From: Terfezia claveryi
Taxonomy: Eukaryota > Ascomycota > Pezizomycetes > Pezizales > Pezizaceae
DNA: 64,000 bases
Assembly (NCBI GenBank): GCA_015179025.1
Contig: WHUX01000071.1
Location: 62,001 to 126,000, forward strand
Reading direction: 5' to 3'
Both the position numbers and the translations under genes were made by a program. The stretch's first letter is position 1. The number at the start of each line of letters is the position of its first letter. Of this stretch, positions 59,431-64,000 are shown piece by piece. The notes under the pieces are model-generated. The model was not told where the DNA came from. It did no database searches and worked only from the letters and a program-made list of their open reading frames with translations.

Positions 59431-62400
59431 ATGGAAAGAGGAGCTAGAACTAGGAAAGGTAGTAGAAAAGCAATGACAAGTGAGGAGCTAGAAGCACTCA
59501 AGGCCAAGTTAGTTAATACTCCTAAAAAGAAAATTCCAACTGGAAAAGATATTTCAGAGAAAGATGTGAAAATAAGGGAAATAGTTATTGGGCCTAACTC
59601 ATCCATGCCTGAAGTAAGGATTGTAACATCTCCTGCAACAAAAGCCTTTTGGAATAAAAATGAATCATCATGATACCAAAGGATATCACAGGTATTTATA
59701 TACCTAACAATAAACAACATGTTATCAAAAAGAAAAAAGGAACTATTAGCTGAAGCAGCAGAAAAGTTCATGATTTTTCAACAGAAAGACCAATTTGACA
59801 AGTCAGTTCAAATGGACTTTCAACTCTCATCTACTTCAAAAGCAGTATGGCCTTACCTAACCTATAACCCATATAAAGGAGTTCTATAGCTAGCATTAAA
59901 CTGGCCTTTCCTAACATAGTACATGCTTATGAGTAACTTGTATGATCTGGAAACTCTAGAAATAGTGCCTCCAATAATAGAACCTGTAGAAACTCATGAA
60001 GAGATGGGAAGGAAACTGTTTAGAGCTGGAGGCAAGGGTAAGGGAAAAAGTGTACAGTATGAAGAAGAAGATGATGGAGATTATGAAACAGATATAGAAG
60101 AAATATCTGAAAAGGACATGCCACCACCACCTAAAGATAGGAAAAAGCCAACACATACCAAAAAGAGTAAGACTCCTGACAAGAAGTCTAGAAGGAGCTC
60201 TAGTGGTATAGCTGGAGGTAGAAGTGAGGACCCAGGATCTAGATCTAAGGGTGATGAGTCAGATAATGGCTCTGATGATAATAGAAAGAAAAGATCAACT
60301 AGGGAACCTAGCCCTCACCATTTGGAATGGTCTAAAAAGACTGGTCAAAAGATACTCTCACAACAGATTAGCAAATCTCTAGTCAAAAAGGTAAACAAAC
60401 TTGTAAAGATTCCTAATCCCCTAATGATTGATGGAGTATCAGAGAAATGGAGGGATCAAACTACCTTGAACAATTATATGCAACAGTTGCAGAAATGGGT
60501 AGAGTATCAGGGGATGGATATAGCAAGTTGGGAAAGCCTGGATAGAGCAAGTTTTATATTTGAGAAGAGTACTCAGACTTGGTATAACCAGTATTGCTCT
60601 AAGAAAGCTGATGTTGAGGATAGAAATTTCCATGAATTTATATTAAAACTGAGAGGTAAACTCATCTCTACAGTAGCACCTAAAGTCTTGTGGAAACAAT
60701 ATCTGTCATACCATCAGAGGCCAGAAGTTACTATCATGTAGTATGCACAGAACCTGGAAGAGTTTAAAATTAAGTGCAAGGATCTAAATAGAAAAGATAT
60801 AATAAGTGATCATATACTAAAAATGAAATTGGTTGATAGACTATTACCCCTGCTTAGGGCTAAAGTCAAAGGGCTGATATCATATGAGTCAACCTTTGAG
60901 GAAATATTGAACATAATTGCAGTTCAGGAAGATGTGCTAAAACAAGAAACCAAATCCTTGCAACAGCACCAAAAGAAGGCTGATAAGCAATGGGCTCTGG
61001 TAAACCTATGGAATAGACTAAGTCTGAATTTAAATTACTAATAAGGTGGCCAGGATGGCAGCTAAAGTTGCTGGCAAGAAGGGTGGATCAGGAGGACTCT
61101 ATAGCAACTTCCCTAATGCTAGAAATGATAAAACTAAATATACACCTTATGCAGAACAGGAGAAGAAAAGGGAAGAAGCTGCAAGAACAGGGTCCTGCTA
61201 TCACTGTGATCAGAAGGGTCATAGTTCTAGGGACTACCCTAACAAGAAGGTATCTTCAGCTTACCAATATATAGGATCTAGACTAAGAGCTAGAAGATTC
61301 CTCCTTACTAGCCTTTTAGGTCTAATACTGCATGGCCCCTACAGAAGGTGAAAATAGCTTATCAGGAGATTGATGTTAAACAACAAGAGTCAGCTGCACT
61401 CTAGGTTATGAGGAATCCTAATGATACAAGGAAGTTCTTAGTGCCAGAAAGCCATAGAACTTTAATACAGCTGAAATTAAAATTAATGGACATATTGCTT
61501 ATGTACTATTTGATCTATGTACATCAGGTAGAGACCTGATATTAGCAAATTACTGCCAGCTGTACAATATACCCTTGAAAGAGATCAGCAAGAAGCCTCT
61601 AGAAACTGCAATTAAAGGTAGTAAATCTCAGATAACAAATACAGCAACAGTCACAGTAAATCTACAAGGATATCAAGAAACTAGGACATTCTATATAGCT
61701 AACCTGAAGGACTGGGATGTTATATTTGGGGAACCTGCACTAAGGGATTATAAAGCAATTATAAATGTCAAAGATAATGCAATCACTATATAACCTACAG
61801 GCAGGACAAGGATTGACATCAATATACTTAAAACCAAGGATACACTTGGAAGAGTCACTACTGCAGCCATGAATATAGGAAAGATAGAAGAATATTGGGA
61901 TAATAATAAAGACCCACATGCTATATTAACTGAAGTTGGAGGTAGATTACTATACCACCCAAAACCAACTCCAGCAATACCTTGGATACAGCATGATCTG
62001 TAAGAAGACCTAGAAAAGACCAGGAATAGTCACAAGAGTGGTTTGACTTATCAGACTGGTCAGAGCTAGAAGATGATGGAAGCTCTCTAGTTATTACGAA
62101 ATAATTAATCTGGAAGAAGTGGAGTTTAATATATTTAAGGAATTCCCTGAACTATTCCCAAAGGAGAAACCAACTGCATTACTACTAATTAGAGAACCTT
62201 ATAATATTATGCAATATAAGATCATATTTCCTGATGGTGCAACTTGGGAACCTGAATACTATACAAATTATACAAGGTTCTTAGACTAAGTAACAAGAAA
62301 ATGAGGACTGAGCTAGAATCTGGAAGAATAGTACCATCCAGTTCACTGAATAGTATCCTCATATTTACACAGCCTAAAAGGGATTTAGACAAGAATGGCA

Positions 62401-63242
62401 AGCAACAGGCCAGATTTTTGCTACACTGTGTACCTAGAAATAAGCTAGTGCAAAAGGATAAAATACCCATGCCAAATATCAAAGCAATACTGGACTGGAT
62501 AGCTAGCAAGGGATATATTTTAGCAGCTGATCTAGCAGATAGGTATCACAATATTAGGCATGCATATGAATCAGTAAAACATAGCACCTTTACAAATCAT
62601 CTAGGGAAATTTGACTCACTAGTTATGTAGCAAGGGGATTGTAATGCACCTGCAACTATGATGAGGGCTATGAATTGGTTATTGAGGGATTATATTGGAA
62701 AAACAGTCATGGTTTATTTAGATGACATTCTGATTAGAACAGATACCCTGGAAGAACATAAGGAAGTGTTGAGAGGGAACTGCAAGATATTGGCCAGAGA
62801 AAAGTTTTTCTTCAACAAAAAGAAATGCCAGATCCTTGCTATAAGGCTGAAAGTACTGGGATTCATTATCACTAAGTAAGGGCTAGAAATGGATCTAGAA
62901 AAAATCAACTCAATAGCAAATTACCCTATCCTTGACTTAAAAAAGAAATTACAGAAATTTCTAGGGATGGTTAATTACTTAAGAAGATTTTGTCCAGAAT
63001 TGGGAGCTGTAGCTAAACTACTATCAGAATTACAAGGGTCAACAAAAAGGCACATGTGGACTCCTTTGCATAATGAGTTATTTGTGAGAGTTAAAGAGCT
63101 AATAATGAGCAATAAAGTACTTAAGCCAATTAATTACGACTCAGGCCTTCCAATCTATTTGATTACAGATGCTAATAATATAGGAATATCAGGATAGATT
63201 GGCCAAATGGAGAATGATATTATCAGGCCAGCAGAATTTCAC
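59431..63242 (+). pseudogene. Second Ty3/gypsy element: gag, protease, RT, partial RNase H
   Basis: Plus-strand frames in order: a short N-terminal frame (MERGARTRKGSRKAMTSEEL); the main gag at 59923-60741 with a K/E-rich N part and LNNYMQQLQKWVEYQGMDI; a knuckle CYHCDQKGHSSRDYP near 61195-61240 whose last Cys is Tyr; a retropepsin-like region at 61500-61793 (VLFDLCTSGRDLILANYCQL, then DWDVIFGEPALRDYKAI); and reverse transcriptase at 62301-63197 with an intact YLDD box at 62715-62726 (VMVYLDDILIRTD). RNase H starts (LITDANNIGISG) but is cut at 63242 by the right LTR-like repeat. Integrase is absent. Many TAG/TAA stops. Confidence 0.85.
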
Positions 63243-63848
63243 TGTAAAGTGTTGTTAAGGGGACTGGAAAATCAGATTAGATTAGATAAGGATCTAATTT
63301 AATCAGATAATCTCAGACTAGTAATATATACTACAAAGTAGATTACTAATAGTGTATTGTTTATTCTCACTATTAAAGTTATTACCAGTAGCATAAGATT
63401 ACTATAATAGGTAAAGTAGTATAGGAGTACCAAAGACACTTAGAAGATTAACCAGTGGAACTTCTATATTGATTATACTCTAACTATATTCTGAGTTCTA
63501 ACTATCCATCCAACTGAAGGGAAATTCAGGGGACTATATGTGTTTCCAATGGGGCAGTGCACCATCATCTGACCCTTACATGATTTGAAATCAATATCAT
63601 AGAAACTTCTAAATAGTACTTCCAAATACTATCTAGTATAAAATAGGTTAAGTCTTAACTTTGACTTATACATGTGAAAGCATATGATAATATATGAAAG
63701 CATGTGAAAGCATGTGAAATATTAGCAAGGCAGACAGCATACAGAATGTTGTGTGTTTTGAGATGCTTGCTGAGTAAGAAAATATATAAGAAATACATTT
63801 GGGAGGGATAGGGTTAGTTATAGGGTATGAGTAAGCCACTTCCTTACA
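63243..63848. repeat. Right inverted LTR-like repeat (606 bp)
   Basis: Begins TGTAAAGTGTTGTTAAGGGG and ends CCACTTCCTTACA. It is the reverse complement of 51212-51829 rather than a direct copy. Short inverted tips TGTAA...TTACA fit an LTR. Inner flank ttcac resembles the outer flank tttac of the left copy, while the outer flank here is tgcct. Confidence 0.85.
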
Positions 63849-64000
63849 TGCCTCCATGTTTAGATAAAAACTCTATCCTAAGAAATAAACAGGGGAGATG
63901 GGTTATGTACATTAGTAGTTAACATTCAACCCATAATACCTATTGTTCCTATCCTTATAGGTACTACTACCTTCTGCTCCTGTGTCATACCTGATATTAT
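63849..64000. other. Flank beyond the nested retroelement
   Basis: 152 bp with no recognised feature; no copia coding sequence resumes here within the window, so the far side of the interrupted copia element is not confirmed. Confidence 0.3.

Noticed and set aside
51212..63848. DIRS-type retrotransposon
   Set aside because: Inverted termini fit, but a retropepsin-like region is present and no tyrosine recombinase is recognisable, so a rearranged Ty3/gypsy element is more likely.
1..64000. CRISPR arrays, rRNA genes, bacterial operons
   Set aside because: No regularly spaced direct repeats with unique spacers and no rRNA sequence were seen; spliced genes show a eukaryotic sequence.

Overview
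The window looks like a gene-poor, repeat-rich nuclear segment of a filamentous ascomycete. The evidence is short GT-AG introns (56 to 262 nt), a Zn2Cys6 transcription factor, a fungal-type tyrosinase relic, an IST1 homologue and several copia and Ty3/gypsy (chromovirus) retroelements. Very low gene density plus abundant short inverted-repeat elements suggest Pezizomycetes, perhaps a truffle-like genome; that last step is inference.

I support six host genes. In order: an unrecognised two-exon gene (2504-4572, +); a PAP2-type lipid phosphatase (7181-8833, -); a five-exon Zn2Cys6 regulator of about 1213 residues whose splice sites all resolve in frame (15700-20031, -); the ESCRT-III-related IST1 (25881-26919, +), with one intron and an apparent single-base frame break at a C7 run; a secreted, probably surface-anchored protein with a perfect 96-bp tandem duplication (30250-31710, -); and a three-exon, about 1530-residue nuclear-looking protein with a lysine/glutamate coiled coil and a C2H2-like finger (38551-43318, -). 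They do not form a pathway or cluster; they are separated by 3-9 kb of non-coding sequence.

The intergenic DNA carries many small repeats: a dispersed family at 9.9-12.0 kb, short elements with terminal inverted repeats (9179-9469, 13030-13172, 46263-46300), a 1,075-bp TA-flanked non-autonomous element (44590-45664), a long foldback (33095-33873) and short tandem arrays. Degraded integrase-like fragments lie at 225-410 and 24282-25340. A tyrosinase pseudogene with several frame breaks lies at 46770-47725.

From 49.5 kb to the end the window is a nest of retroelements. A copia 5' end (LTR, primer site, gag, zinc knuckle, start of integrase) is interrupted at 51212. There a second element begins, bounded by about 610-bp LTR-like repeats lying in INVERTED orientation (51212-51829 and 63243-63848) and carrying gag, protease and reverse transcriptase on the plus strand. 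Into that, a complete but decayed chromovirus (52354-59146, minus strand, direct 624-bp LTRs) has inserted, with flanks tctac/tccac as a near-matching 5-bp target duplication. All coding regions in the nest carry stop codons of the C-to-T or G-to-A type. The inverted-LTR arrangement is the most unusual structure in the window.
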